Assembly: GCA_964615365.1 (NCBI GenBank)
Contig: CAZTOU010000008.1
Span: 72,297 to 136,296 of the forward strand
Origin: CAVXZE01 sp964615365
GTDB lineage: Bacteria; Myxococcota_A; UBA9160; UBA6930
Direction of reading: 5' to 3'
Length of the DNA stretch: 64,000 bases
In this document: piece by piece, positions 49,253-59,260 of the stretch
How the letters are laid out: the number at the start of each line of letters is the position of its first letter
How positions within the stretch are numbered: position 1 is the stretch's first letter
Notes under the pieces: model-generated
Database searches by the model: none
Seen by the model: the letters and a program-made list of their open reading frames with translations, nothing else
What the model was told of the DNA's origin: nothing
Made by a program: the position numbers and the translations under genes

Positions 49253-50212
49253 GTGACCAGACGAGCTCTCCACGAGTCGGTCCTCTTGGAGGAGTGTCTT
49301 GCACTTCTCGGGGCCCAGCCGGGTGAACTGGTGGTCGACGCGACGGTCGGTTTGGGAGGACACGCCGAGGCCATCCTCGACAGGACATCGCCGGATGGGC
49401 GGCTGATCGGCCTCGACAAGGACGATGACGCACTCCGCGAAGCGAGACGAAGGATGCGTCGTTTCGGAGATCGGGTGCAGCTGGTGCGAACGTCGTTCCG
49501 AGATCTTCGGCGCGCGCTTTCGGAGCTCGGGATCGTTCGCGTGGATCGCGTTCTCTTCGATCTGGGTGTCTCGTCGCCGCAGATCGACGACCCGCAGCGG
49601 GGCTTTCGCTTCTCCGAAGACACCGCCCTGGTCACTCCCCTCGACATGCGGATGGACCGGCGGTCGAAGCTGACCGCAGCCGATCTCCTGGCCTCGGCCT
49701 CCGAGGAGACGCTCGCCGACTGGTTCGGGCGGTACGGCGAGCTGCCCGGGTCGAAGCGCCTGGCCCGCACCATCGTCGAGGGGCGCCGCCACCACCCGCT
49801 TCGCACCGCCGCCGACCTCCTCGAGGTGATTCGCGAGGCCCGGGTCGGCGGAAGGCGCAGACACCATTCGGCCACCCTGGTGTTCCAGGCGCTCCGCATC
49901 GCGGTCAACGACGAGATGGACGCGCTCGCGGTGGGGATCGAGGACGCGACGGAGCTGCTCGCACCGGGTGGGCGGCTCGCCGTCATCGCCTACCACTCCC
50001 TCGAGGATCGCCTCGTCAAGCAGCGCTTCCGCAGCTTGGAGCGAGGCTGCACCTGCTCGCCGAAGGCGCCGGCCTGCACCTGCGGGCGATCGCCGCGCCT
50101 GCACCTGGTGACCCGCCGACCCGTCCGGCCGGGCGCCGAGGAGGTCGCGCAGAATCCGAGATCGCGATCCGCCCGCCTGCGGGTGGCCGAGAAGGTTCGG
50201 GAGGCGGCGTGA
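49253..50212 (+). CDS. rsmH: 16S rRNA (cytosine-N4)-methyltransferase RsmH
   Basis: 319 aa. Methylates C1402 of 16S rRNA. SAM motif V-D-A-T-V-G-L-G-G-H-A-E-A-I-L near the N-terminus, F-D-L-G-V-S-S-P-Q, and the C-terminal I-A-Y-H-S-L-E-D-R-L-V-K. GTG 49253 is selected because the family begins H-x-x-V-L-L-E-E within ten residues; a longer frame from TTG 49133 would cover the hairpin region. The ftsL start overlaps its stop. Confidence 0.93.
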   Translation: MTRRALHESVLLEECLALLGAQPGELVVDATVGLGGHAEAILDRTSPDGRLIGLDKDDDALREARRRMRRFGDRVQLVRTSFRDLRRALSELGIVRVDRVLFDLGVSSPQIDDPQRGFRFSEDTALVTPLDMRMDRRSKLTAADLLASASEETLADWFGRYGELPGSKRLARTIVEGRRHHPLRTAADLLEVIREARVGGRRRHHSATLVFQALRIAVNDEMDALAVGIEDATELLAPGGRLAVIAYHSLEDRLVKQRFRSLERGCTCSPKAPACTCGRSPRLHLVTRRPVRPGAEEVAQNPRSRSARLRVAEKVREAA

Positions 50213-50634
50213 GCAAGGCCTGGGCCAGACAGAGGGCGCGGCTCTTTGCGGGGCCGCAAACGGAGGACGCCCCCTCGCAGACGGGCTCTGCGGCTCGCAA
50301 CCCCGAAACGGTGGAGCGCGATTTCGCGCCGCTCCGCACTCGGAGCCGGAGCACCTCGCGCGCATGGCTGATGATCGCGGTGGGGACGCTGGCTGCCGCT
50401 CTGGTGATCGCATCCCTGCGCGTCTCGATCCTGCGGCTCCGCTACCAGCTCTCGGCCGCCGTCAGCGAGGAGACCAGGCTTCTCGAGCGACAACGCGCCG
50501 TGACGGTGGAGCTGCGCAAGCTGCGGGATCCGGCTCGATTGCACCAGCTCGCCTCGGAGCTGGGCTTCGCCCGCCCGGAGCAGGTCATCCAGCTCGCCGT
50601 TCCGGCAACGGTCACCGAGGAACCCGCCCCATGA
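50209..50634 (+). CDS. ftsL: Cell division protein FtsL
   Basis: 141 aa bitopic protein of the FtsQLB complex. A basic cytoplasmic part (1-50), one membrane helix (about 52-72) and a periplasmic coiled-coil ending with L-G-F-A-R-P-E-Q-V-I-Q-L. The low sequence conservation is normal for FtsL; the position between rsmH and ftsI decides the call. GTG overlaps rsmH, and the stop overlaps the ftsI ATG. Confidence 0.85.
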   Translation: MSKAWARQRARLFAGPQTEDAPSQTGSAARNPETVERDFAPLRTRSRSTSRAWLMIAVGTLAAALVIASLRVSILRLRYQLSAAVSEETRLLERQRAVTVELRKLRDPARLHQLASELGFARPEQVIQLAVPATVTEEPAP

Positions 50635-52658
50635 GATCCGCAGACCTGGGCAGATCCGGCTTGCGCCTGCGCGTCGCCCGCGCCGTTCTGCTCGGCTGCT
50701 TTGCTCTCCTGGCGGTGCGAGCCGCCCACCTGTCGATGATCGACGGTCGTGGTGCCGAGCGAGGTGACGTCCAGAACTCGACGACCCTCCGCCTGGCGGC
50801 CGCCAGGGGTCTGATCGTGGACCGCTCCGGGGCCGAGCTGGCGGTGACCGTCTCCGCTCCCTCCGTGTACGCGGTGCCGGCCGAGATCGCCGATCCGAAG
50901 GAGGCGGCCAGGGCGATCGCGGGCGTGCTCGGCGGCGACCCCGCATCGGTGCGAGAGCGTCTCCTACGGCAGACGCCCTTCGTCTACGTCGCGCGGTGGA
51001 TCCGGAGCGAGCAGGCCGATCGCATCCGTGCCCTCGGGCTCGCGGGCGTGGGCATCGTCTCCGAGCCCCGCCGTGCCTATCCGCACGACCGGCTCGCCGG
51101 TCGCGTGCTCGGCTTCGCGAACATCGACGGTCAGGGGGTGCGGGGGATCGAGCAGCAGGAGGATTCCTGGCTGCGCGGCCAGGCCCAGCGAATCACCGTG
51201 GAGCGCGACGCGCATGGCAAGCTGCTGGTGACCTCCGGCCTGGATCCCCGCAGTGCGGCCGGCGGAGACGTCGCCCTCACCCTGGATGCGGCGCTTCAGG
51301 CGGAGATCGACGCGGCCCTCGCGGAGGTGATCGAGACCACCGGCGCCCGTCGCGGCACGGTCGTCTCGATGGATCCCCGGAGCGGAGAGATCCTGGCCCT
51401 CTCCGAGCTGCCCGGCTTCGATCCGAATCGGTTCCGCTCCACGGACTACTCGGCCACCCGCTCCCACGCTTTTCTCGATGCGGTGGAGCCCGGCTCCGTC
51501 CTCAAGCCCTTCGCGGTCGCCGCGGCGCTCGAGCACGGCGCCATCTCGCCCGACGACGAAATCGACTGTGAGGAGGGATTCTTCCGTGTCCCGGGCAAGA
51601 CGCTTCGGGATCGAAGGCCATTCGGCCTTACCGACGTGGAGGGGGTGCTGCGCGTCTCCAGCAACATCGGGGCCGCGAAGATCGGCTTCGCCGTGGGACG
51701 CGAGGCGCACTTCGAGACCCTTCGCCGCTTCGGATTCGGTGCGTCGACGGGGAGCGGCTTCCCGGAGGAGTCGGCCGGACTGCTGCGGAGCTGGCGGAAT
51801 TGGCGACAGGTCGATCACGCCACCATCTCCTTCGGGCAGGGAATCGGAGTCACGGCGATCCAGCTCGCGGCGGCGACGGCGGCACTCGCCAACGGCGGTC
51901 TCTGGCACGAGCCGCGTCTGGTGACAGCACGGCGCGTGGCCGGTGGCTCCTGGCAGGCGCTGGAGCCGGCACCGGTGCGGCGGGCGGTCCGAGCCGAAGT
52001 GGCTGACGCGGTGCTGCGAATGATGGAGACGGTGGTGAGCGCCGAGGGCACCGGCCGGCGCGCCGCCCTCCGGGGCGTGCCGGTGGCCGGAAAGACCGGG
52101 ACCGCTCAGAAACTCGATCCCGCGACGGGTACCTACTCGACGAAGAGCTATCTTGCCTGGTTTGCCGGCGTTGCCCCGGCAGACGATCCGAAGATCGTCA
52201 CCGTCGTCATGCTCGACGAGCCCGCGGGTCGCGCCCACACCGGAGGTGCCACGGCGGCACCGCTCTTTGCTCGGATCGCTGCGGGCCAACTGGTCCGACA
52301 CGGGATCCTGACCCATCCAGAGCTTCCACTGCCCCGCACCGCCAGCGTCCAGCCCGATCCGGACGCGCCAGAGCCGGAGCCCGAACCGGCGCCGAGACAG
52401 AGCCACCCCTCGAAATGGAATCAGGAGGAGTCGCGACACCCCGTGTCGATCACGACCCTGGACGGCCGGCTGCTGGTGCCGGACTTCAGCGGTCTCAGCA
52501 TCGCCGAGGTGCAGCAGGCGACGACGGGAATTGGACTCGAGGTCGAGATGAAGGGACGAGGATGGGCCGTGTCGCAGGATCCCGCACCGGGAACCATCCT
52601 CGCGGGAGCCACGCCGCGCGTGAGCGTCCGCTTCGCAGCAGACGGAGAAGACGGCTGA
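50631..52658 (+). CDS. ftsI: Septal peptidoglycan transpeptidase FtsI (PBP3) with PASTA domain
   Basis: 675 aa. One N-terminal membrane helix, pedestal domain, then the transpeptidase with S-V-L-K (Ser289, Lys292), S-S-N near 344 and K-T-G at 488-490. After an acidic Pro/Glu linker comes one PASTA domain (about 610-675; V-P-D-F-S-G-L-S-I-A-E-V), which E. coli FtsI lacks. Septal cross-linking target of beta-lactams. ATG overlaps ftsL by ATGA; the stop overlaps murE by TGATG. Confidence 0.94.
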   Translation: MRSADLGRSGLRLRVARAVLLGCFALLAVRAAHLSMIDGRGAERGDVQNSTTLRLAAARGLIVDRSGAELAVTVSAPSVYAVPAEIADPKEAARAIAGVLGGDPASVRERLLRQTPFVYVARWIRSEQADRIRALGLAGVGIVSEPRRAYPHDRLAGRVLGFANIDGQGVRGIEQQEDSWLRGQAQRITVERDAHGKLLVTSGLDPRSAAGGDVALTLDAALQAEIDAALAEVIETTGARRGTVVSMDPRSGEILALSELPGFDPNRFRSTDYSATRSHAFLDAVEPGSVLKPFAVAAALEHGAISPDDEIDCEEGFFRVPGKTLRDRRPFGLTDVEGVLRVSSNIGAAKIGFAVGREAHFETLRRFGFGASTGSGFPEESAGLLRSWRNWRQVDHATISFGQGIGVTAIQLAAATAALANGGLWHEPRLVTARRVAGGSWQALEPAPVRRAVRAEVADAVLRMMETVVSAEGTGRRAALRGVPVAGKTGTAQKLDPATGTYSTKSYLAWFAGVAPADDPKIVTVVMLDEPAGRAHTGGATAAPLFARIAAGQLVRHGILTHPELPLPRTASVQPDPDAPEPEPEPAPRQSHPSKWNQEESRHPVSITTLDGRLLVPDFSGLSIAEVQQATTGIGLEVEMKGRGWAVSQDPAPGTILAGATPRVSVRFAADGEDG

Positions 52659-54196
52659 TGCGGCTCTCAGAGCTCCTCGACGCCCTCCCCCCCCGCCTGG
52701 CTCCGCGGGTGAGCGCTGCCGGTGGGGAGGACCCGGTGATCCGGGGCGTGACCTATGACTCCCGGGGTGTCTCGCCGGGGGACCTCTTCGTCGCCCTGCG
52801 CGGGGAGAATTACGACGGCCACGACTACCTCGCGCAGGCCCTGGAGCTCGGAGCCGCCGCACTCCTGGTGGAAGCCGCCCCGGAAGAGCTCCAGTCCCGG
52901 GGACAGGCAGTGGTCTCGGTTTCGGACACCCGTCGCGCCCTGGCGCCGATTGCGGGGCGCTTCTACGGAAGCCCGGCCGAGGAGCTCCGCCTGGTCGGGG
53001 TGACCGGCACCAACGGCAAGACCAGCACCACCTTTCTGGTCGAATCGATCCTGAAGGCGGCGGGAATCGCCGTGGGCATCGTCGGCACCGTGGAGATCCG
53101 ATACGGGGATCACCGGGAGCGGACCGCCAACACGACTCCGGAGAGCCTCGATCTCCAGCGCACGCTGCGCGCCATGTGCACCAGCGGGATCTCGGCGGCT
53201 GCGCTCGAGGTGTCCTCCCACGGCCTCTCGCTGGGAAGGGTGGAGGGCTGCCGGTTCGAGGTGGGCGCGGTGACGAACCTCACACCGGAGCATCTGGACT
53301 TTCACGAGACGATGGACTCCTACCTGGAGGCCAAGACCCGGCTGTTCCGCGACTTCCTCGCCATCGACGGCAGCGCCGTGGTGAACCTGGACGACCCACG
53401 GGCCGACGCCTTTCTCGCCGCCGCCCGTCGGACCGGCGCCCGGACGATCCGCGTCTCGCGGCGAGCCGACGTCCCCGCGGAGATCCGGGTGGAGAGGTCG
53501 GAGGTGAAGCTCGACGGGACCCGGGCCGCGCTCCTGTTGCCCTCCGGCCCGCTCGAGGTCGAGCTGCCCCTGGTTGGAGATTTCAACGTCGAGAACATGG
53601 CCGTGGCCGTCGGTATCGCGGTCGCCCTGGAGATCGATCCCGTCGCGATCGCCCGCGGCATCGCCACCTGCACCCAGGTCCCCGGACGGACGGAGCGGGT
53701 GGGCGCCGACGTCGCGAACGCACCGACCGTCCTGGTCGACTACGCGCATACGCCGGATGCGGTCGAGAAGCTGCTGCGCACGATCCGCCCCCTGACCCGC
53801 GGACGGCTGATCACCGTCTTCGGCTGCGGAGGCGATCGCGATCGATCGAAGCGGCCGCTGATGGCGGAGGCCGTCGCCGAATGCAGCGACCGGGCGATCG
53901 CGACCAGCGACAACCCGCGCACCGAGGACCCCCTCGCGATCCTCTCCGACGTGGAGAAGGGGCTCGGCGGGCTCCGCCGGGTGGAAGGATCGCAGCTGGA
54001 TCGGACCGAGCGCTCCTACGCAATGGTGGTGGACCGCAGAGAGGCGATCGAACTCGCCCTCGACATCGCGCGACCGGAGGACACCGTGATCCTCGCCGGC
54101 AAGGGCCATGAGGACTACCAGATCATCGGCCGGGAGAAGCTGCCCTTCGACGATCGCGTCGAGGCGAGACAGGCACTGGGGAGGCGAGCCCGATGA
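52658..54196 (+). CDS. murE: UDP-MurNAc-tripeptide ligase MurE (meso-DAP type)
   Basis: 512 aa. Adds the third amino acid to UDP-MurNAc-Ala-Glu. ATP motif G-T-N-G-K-T-S-T (117-124). The D-N-P-R motif at residues 418-421 is the meso-diaminopimelate specificity signature, so the wall is of the DAP type. L-T-P-E-H-L-D-F-H and the C-terminal G-K-G-H-E-D-Y-Q are present. The start ATG shares one base with the ftsI stop. Confidence 0.95.
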   Translation: MRLSELLDALPPRLAPRVSAAGGEDPVIRGVTYDSRGVSPGDLFVALRGENYDGHDYLAQALELGAAALLVEAAPEELQSRGQAVVSVSDTRRALAPIAGRFYGSPAEELRLVGVTGTNGKTSTTFLVESILKAAGIAVGIVGTVEIRYGDHRERTANTTPESLDLQRTLRAMCTSGISAAALEVSSHGLSLGRVEGCRFEVGAVTNLTPEHLDFHETMDSYLEAKTRLFRDFLAIDGSAVVNLDDPRADAFLAAARRTGARTIRVSRRADVPAEIRVERSEVKLDGTRAALLLPSGPLEVELPLVGDFNVENMAVAVGIAVALEIDPVAIARGIATCTQVPGRTERVGADVANAPTVLVDYAHTPDAVEKLLRTIRPLTRGRLITVFGCGGDRDRSKRPLMAEAVAECSDRAIATSDNPRTEDPLAILSDVEKGLGGLRRVEGSQLDRTERSYAMVVDRREAIELALDIARPEDTVILAGKGHEDYQIIGREKLPFDDRVEARQALGRRAR

Positions 54197-55599
54197 GCGT
54201 GCCCTTCCTGGCTCGTGACGTCGTGGAGTGGACCGGGGGGGAGCTGCTCCAGGGCGAGGAGAGCGCGCGCTTCGAGGGTACCTCGATCGACTCCCGGACC
54301 GTGCGACCCGCCCAGCTCTTTCTCGCCATCCAGGGGCCCCATCACGACGGCCATCTCTTCCTCGCGGGCGCCGTAGACGCCGGCGCCGCCGGACTCCTGA
54401 TCGAGCGCGGTCGGCCGCTTCCCGGCGACACGGCGCCCGGGCTTCCGGTCATCGCCGTCGACGACACCACCCGGTCCCTGGGCACCCTGGCCACCGAACA
54501 CCGGCGCGGCTTCGAGGGGCCGGTCGTCGCCATCACCGGCAGCAACGGGAAGACCACGGCGAAGGAGATGTGTGCGGCGATCCTCTCCGAGTCGGGCTCC
54601 TGTCTCAAGAATCGAGGGAACCTGAACAACCAGTTCGGCCTTCCCCTGACGCTGCTGGAGCGGGAGACCGACCACCGCTCCCTGGTGGTGGAGATCGGCA
54701 TGAACCATCGCGGTGAGATCGCTCCGCTGGCCGCCATCGCCCGCCCCAACGTCGCGGTGATTACGAACGTGGGAACCGCTCACATCGAGTTCCTGGGCTC
54801 CCGGGACGAGATCGCCCGCGAGAAGGGAGACCTGATCGCGGCTCTCGACGAGGATGGGGTCGCGGTGCTGAACGCCGACGATCACCGGGTGATGGCCCAG
54901 GCGGAGCGCACCCGGGCTCGAGTCCTCCGCTTCGGACAGCACGCCGAGGCGGAGGTGCGTGCCGAGAGAATCACACCGCTGGGCGAACGCGGCTTCGCCT
55001 TCGACCTCGTCACCGAGACGGACCGGGTACCGGTCCATGTGGCCGGTCTCGGAGAGCCGACGGTATCGAACGCGCTGGCGGCGAGCGCCGGAGCCCTGGC
55101 GGCCGGCGCGCCCATCGAGTCGGTGGCCGAGGGGCTGGCGCGCTACCGACCGATGAGCGGACGCATGGAGCGGGTCTCCCTGCCCCGGAACATCATCCTC
55201 ATCAACGACACCTACAACGCGAATCCCCAGTCCATGGAGGTCGCGCTCCGAAGTCTGGCCGACCTCAAGGGGGCGAGCCGCGGGGTGGCGGTGCTCGGCG
55301 ACATGGGAGAGTTGGGAGGCTCGGCAGACGCCGCCCACCGGGGCGCCGGCGCTCTCGTCGCCGAACTCGGACTCGACTACCTGTTCGCCCTGGGCCGGTT
55401 CGCTAGCGAGATCGCCGATGGCGCCACCCGAGCCGGAATGGATCCGCACCGCGTTCACGTCGGCGCCAGTCACGACGAGACCAGCCAGGAACTGCAGCGG
55501 ATCCTGCAGGGAAACGACTGGGTCCTGGTCAAGGGATCGCGATCGATGCAGATGGAGCGCGTGGTGGAAGCGCTGGCCCGCACGGGAGACCGGCAGTAG
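54193..55599 (+). CDS. murF: UDP-MurNAc-tripeptide-D-Ala-D-Ala ligase MurF
   Basis: 468 aa. Completes the pentapeptide by adding D-Ala-D-Ala. T-G-S-N-G-K-T-T-A-K is the ATP loop; N-N-Q-F-G-L-P-L and the Mur-ligase N-A-H-I-E-F-like segment G-T-A-H-I-E-F-L-G, then N-D-T-Y-N-A-N-P follow. It starts with ATG overlapping the murE stop. No ddl ligase for its substrate is in the cluster. Confidence 0.95.
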   Translation: MSVPFLARDVVEWTGGELLQGEESARFEGTSIDSRTVRPAQLFLAIQGPHHDGHLFLAGAVDAGAAGLLIERGRPLPGDTAPGLPVIAVDDTTRSLGTLATEHRRGFEGPVVAITGSNGKTTAKEMCAAILSESGSCLKNRGNLNNQFGLPLTLLERETDHRSLVVEIGMNHRGEIAPLAAIARPNVAVITNVGTAHIEFLGSRDEIAREKGDLIAALDEDGVAVLNADDHRVMAQAERTRARVLRFGQHAEAEVRAERITPLGERGFAFDLVTETDRVPVHVAGLGEPTVSNALAASAGALAAGAPIESVAEGLARYRPMSGRMERVSLPRNIILINDTYNANPQSMEVALRSLADLKGASRGVAVLGDMGELGGSADAAHRGAGALVAELGLDYLFALGRFASEIADGATRAGMDPHRVHVGASHDETSQELQRILQGNDWVLVKGSRSMQMERVVEALARTGDRQ

Positions 55600-56673
55600 A
55601 TGCTGTATCACCTGCTCTATCCGCTGGCGGAAACCATCGGGGCGTTCAACGTCTTCCGCTACATCACCTTCCGCACCGCTGCGGCCACGCTCACCGCGCT
55701 GTTCCTGTCCTTCCTCCTGGGCCCGCCGTTGATCCGTGCTCTGGGTCGTCTGCGGGTCGGCCAGCCCATCCGCGAGATCGGGCCGAACCACCAGGAGAAG
55801 GAAGGAACGCCCACCATGGGGGGGCTCTTGATCCTGCTCTCCCTGATCGTCGCGGTCCTGCTCTGGGCGAACCTGGAGAGCCGAGCCGTGTGGATCGTTC
55901 TGGGTCTCACCACCGGCTACGGCGTCCTCGGCTTCGTCGACGACTACTCCAAGGTCAAGAAGCGGGACAGCAGCGGCATCCGCGCCCGGTCCAAGCTCTT
56001 CTGGCAGTTCCTGCTCGCCTTTGGCGTGGCGCTCCTGATCTACACCGATCCCAACTTCGACGGGGAGCTGGCGGTCCCCTTCTTCAAGGACTTCACGCCC
56101 CACCTCGGCTGGCTCTACGTACCCCTGGCGGCGCTGGTGATCGTGTCCGTCAGCAATGCCGTGAATCTGACCGACGGACTCGACGGCCTGGCGATCGGAC
56201 CGGTGATGATCGCGGCGGGGACCTTCCTGATCCTGGCCTACGCCGCCGGTCACTCGGTGATCGCCGAGTATCTCGCCATCAAGTACGTGGCCGGAAGCGG
56301 CCAGCTGGCGATCTTCTGCGGCGCGCTGGTGGGAGGCGGCCTCGGCTTCCTCTGGTTCAACACCTACCCGGCACAGCTCTTCATGGGCGACGTCGGCTCT
56401 CTCGCACTGGGTGGAGCGCTGGGCGCGATCGCCGTGGTGATTCGCCAGGAGATCCTGCTCGCCGTCGTCGGGGGGATCTTCGTGGTCGAGACCCTCTCGG
56501 TGATCGTCCAAGTGGTCTCCTTCAAACTCACGGGGAAGCGGGTCTTTCGAATGGCCCCCATCCACCATCACTTCGAGCAGATCGGCTGGGCCGAGCAGAA
56601 GATCGTGGTTCGCTTCTGGATCATCGCGATCATTCTCGCCCTGGTCGCTCTCTCCTCGTTGAAGCTGCGGTGA
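55600..56673 (+). CDS. mraY: Phospho-MurNAc-pentapeptide translocase MraY
   Basis: 357 aa, ten hydrophobic segments. Transfers phospho-MurNAc-pentapeptide to undecaprenyl phosphate, making lipid I. The D-D-x-x-K-like F-V-D-D-Y-S-K, N-L-T-D-G-L-D-G-L and P-I-H-H-H-F-E signatures are all present. ATG directly follows the murF stop; the stop overlaps murD (TGATG). Confidence 0.96.
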   Translation: MLYHLLYPLAETIGAFNVFRYITFRTAAATLTALFLSFLLGPPLIRALGRLRVGQPIREIGPNHQEKEGTPTMGGLLILLSLIVAVLLWANLESRAVWIVLGLTTGYGVLGFVDDYSKVKKRDSSGIRARSKLFWQFLLAFGVALLIYTDPNFDGELAVPFFKDFTPHLGWLYVPLAALVIVSVSNAVNLTDGLDGLAIGPVMIAAGTFLILAYAAGHSVIAEYLAIKYVAGSGQLAIFCGALVGGGLGFLWFNTYPAQLFMGDVGSLALGGALGAIAVVIRQEILLAVVGGIFVVETLSVIVQVVSFKLTGKRVFRMAPIHHHFEQIGWAEQKIVVRFWIIAIILALVALSSLKLR

Positions 56674-58004
56674 TGAACGGGCTCTCCGGACAAAGGGTGC
56701 TGGTGCTGGGCCTCGGGATCTCGGGGAGAAGTGCGGCTTCGTTCTGCGCATCCCAGGGAGCCGAGGTGGTGGCGGTGGATGAGCGGCCGGAGCCGCAGCT
56801 CGAAGACCTGGGAGAGCTCCCGTCCCGCGTCACGCTGCGGCTGGGTGAGCCCTTTCCCGATGCGGCGGACTTCGATCTGGTGGTGCCGAGCCCCGGCGTT
56901 CCCCCGGAGCGCTACCAGGCCTGCGCTCGTCGGGCCTGGGGCGACGTGGAGCTGGCCTTCCGCGCGCTCGCGGTCCCGGTGGTGGCGGTGACCGGCACCA
57001 ACGGAAAGTCGACCACCGTGCGCCTGGTGGAGGCGATGCTCCGGTGCGCCGGGCTGCGGGCGCTGGCCGCGGGAAACCTGGGCGAGCCGGCTCTCGGTCT
57101 GGTGGGTCAGCCCATCGACGTCGCCGTCCTCGAGGTCTCCTCCTTCCAGCTGGAGACGACCGACGCGTTCCGCCCCCGCGTCGCGGTGTTCCTCAACCTG
57201 AGCGAGGACCATCTGGATCGACACCACAGCTTGACGGCGTACACCGCCGCGAAGCAGCGCATCTTCGCCCGGCAGGAGGCCGAGGACGTCGCGGTGCTGA
57301 ACGGGGACGACCCGCGGGTCATGGCCCTCCGCGCGGGAATCCGCGCCGAGGTCCGCAGCTTCCGGCGATTCATGCCCAGCGAGCAGGGGGGCTGGTGGGA
57401 CGGTGACGCGATCGTGCTGCGGGTCGGCGGAGAGGAGGTCCGCGTACCCCTCGACGGAGTGCGTCTGGCGAACGGGCACCCCCGAGACAACGCTCTCGCC
57501 GCTCTGGTGGCCGCGTCCGCTGCGGGTGCCGAGCCGAAGAAGGCCGCCCAGGCCCTCGCGAGATTCACGGGCCTGCCCCATCGGGGCGAACGGGTCCGCA
57601 GGATCGGAGGGGTGGACTGGGTCAACGACTCCAAGGCGACCAACCCGGGAGCGGCCCTCGCTGCGCTCGCGAGCCAGAGCGCTCCCGTGGTGTGGATCGC
57701 CGGCGGCAGGGACAAGGGACTGGCCTTCGAAACGCTCGCCGAGGCGGCGCGCCCGCACGTCCGGGCGGCCCTCCTGATCGGAGAGGCCGCCGACAAGATC
57801 GCCCGGGCGCTCGGAGACCGCGTCCCTCTGGAGCGCGTCGCGAGCCTCGGGGAGGCAGTTCGGCGCGCCCACTCGCTCGCGGTGCCGGGCGACGTGGTCC
57901 TGCTCGCCCCTGCCTGCGCGAGCTTCGACCAGTTCGCGGACTTCGAGGACCGGGGCGACCAGTTCAGGCAACTGGTCCGCGCCATGCCGGAGACACCGGA
58001 GTGA
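56673..58004 (+). CDS. murD: UDP-MurNAc-L-alanine:D-glutamate ligase MurD
   Basis: 443 aa. The N-terminal L-G-L-G-I-S-G-R-S-A (Rossmann-like) binds UDP; T-G-T-N-G-K-S-T-T is the ATP loop; L-N-L-S-E-D-H-L-D-R-H and W-V-N-D-S-K-A-T-N identify MurD; the end reads L-L-A-P-A-C-A-S-F-D-Q-F. ATG shares one base with the mraY stop; the ftsW GTG overlaps its stop. Confidence 0.95.
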   Translation: MNGLSGQRVLVLGLGISGRSAASFCASQGAEVVAVDERPEPQLEDLGELPSRVTLRLGEPFPDAADFDLVVPSPGVPPERYQACARRAWGDVELAFRALAVPVVAVTGTNGKSTTVRLVEAMLRCAGLRALAAGNLGEPALGLVGQPIDVAVLEVSSFQLETTDAFRPRVAVFLNLSEDHLDRHHSLTAYTAAKQRIFARQEAEDVAVLNGDDPRVMALRAGIRAEVRSFRRFMPSEQGGWWDGDAIVLRVGGEEVRVPLDGVRLANGHPRDNALAALVAASAAGAEPKKAAQALARFTGLPHRGERVRRIGGVDWVNDSKATNPGAALAALASQSAPVVWIAGGRDKGLAFETLAEAARPHVRAALLIGEAADKIARALGDRVPLERVASLGEAVRRAHSLAVPGDVVLLAPACASFDQFADFEDRGDQFRQLVRAMPETPE

Positions 58005-59260
58005 GGAGATCGCATCAGAAGGCGCGAGCCCCGGACCAGTCCGCCAAGCGGCGCACCGAGCGGGGACGAAGGCGCGGCCCGGCGAGAGCGCGCGATCGAC
58101 GAGGCCAGGCCGAGCGGACCTCGGAGAGAGCCGACGTCAGCGGAGCCGTGCTCGCCTGCGTGATCCTCCTCGCCGGCCTGGGAACGGTGATGATCTTCAG
58201 CACCACCGCCCCCCTCTCCCCGGGCGAATCGATCCCGCCCCACTTCGTGCGCCACCTGAGTGCGGTCCTGGTGGGAGGCGTGCTGGCGCTCGTCGCCTCC
58301 CGGATCCCGCTCCGCGCGTGGCACGCGCTCGCCCTCCCCTTCTGGGCTCTGGTCCTCGGGCTCCTGGCGATCACTCTCCTGACCGGCGTCCGCGTCAACG
58401 GCGCTCAGCGATGGCTGTCGATTCCCGGCACCGGCAGCGCCTTTCAGCCGGCAGAGCTGGCGAAGCTCGCGACGGTGATGGCCGTCGCGATGGTGCTCTC
58501 GCGCCGAGATGGCCACGCTCAGGTTCCGCCTTCGCGATTCGGCGTCGCGATCGCTCTGGCGGGCGTTCCGGCGGCGCTGTGCCTGTTCCAGCCGGATCTC
58601 GGAAACGCCGTGCTGCTCCTCGGCCTGGCGGGCCTGCTCCTCTTTGCCGCCGGAGCTCCCCTGCGCGCCCTGGCCGGCCCGGCGGTGCTCGCCGGTGCCG
58701 GAGTCGCCGCCTACAGCGCCGCCAATCCCTACGCTCTCCGCCGCTGGATCGGCTTCCTGAATCCGTGGGACACCTCCCAGGAGCAGGGCTATCAGCTGGT
58801 CCAGTCGTTCGTGGCATTCGGGCGCGGCGGGCTCTTCGGCGTCGGTCTCGGCGACGGACGTCAGAAGCTGTTCTATCTGCCGGAGGCCCACACGGATTTC
58901 ATCCTTGCAGTGATCTCCGAGGAGCTGGGACTGATCGGCGTGCTGGTCGTGCTGGGCGCCTTCGCCGCGCTGTTGGTCGCGGGGGTGCGGATCGCGCTCC
59001 GCTGCCGCCAGCGCTTCGCGATGCTGCTCGCCTTCGGAATGACGGGGCTGATCACGGTACCGGCGCTGATCAACGCCGCCGTGGTCATGGGTGTGGCACC
59101 CACCAAGGGGCTCACGCTGCCCCTGCTCTCCTACGGGCGCAGCTCGCTGCTCGTCTCCTGTCTCGCGGTGGGCGTGCTGATGAGCGTCGTGCGAAGCCAG
59201 GCGACGGCAGAGCGCCATGCGTTCAAGGGCGCGAATCCGCGGGGGCTCGTGCAGGCATGA
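58001..59260 (+). CDS. ftsW: Septal peptidoglycan glycosyltransferase FtsW
   Basis: 419 aa SEDS polymerase, partner of FtsI. A basic cytoplasmic tail of about 50 residues precedes ten membrane segments. Conserved blocks: A-Q-R-W-L, Q-P-A-E-L-A-K, Q-P-D-L-G-N-A, the loop with E-A-H-T-D-F-I-L-A-V, and L-P-L-L-S-Y-G-R-S-S. The GTG start overlaps murD. The long basic N-terminus (R-R-T-E-R-G-R-R-R-G) is unusual. Confidence 0.94.
   Translation: MRRSHQKARAPDQSAKRRTERGRRRGPARARDRRGQAERTSERADVSGAVLACVILLAGLGTVMIFSTTAPLSPGESIPPHFVRHLSAVLVGGVLALVASRIPLRAWHALALPFWALVLGLLAITLLTGVRVNGAQRWLSIPGTGSAFQPAELAKLATVMAVAMVLSRRDGHAQVPPSRFGVAIALAGVPAALCLFQPDLGNAVLLLGLAGLLLFAAGAPLRALAGPAVLAGAGVAAYSAANPYALRRWIGFLNPWDTSQEQGYQLVQSFVAFGRGGLFGVGLGDGRQKLFYLPEAHTDFILAVISEELGLIGVLVVLGAFAALLVAGVRIALRCRQRFAMLLAFGMTGLITVPALINAAVVMGVAPTKGLTLPLLSYGRSSLLVSCLAVGVLMSVVRSQATAERHAFKGANPRGLVQA

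Noticed and set aside
54115..56751. Long minus-strand frame opposite murF and mraY
   Set aside because: No recognisable domain; murF and mraY account for the sequence.
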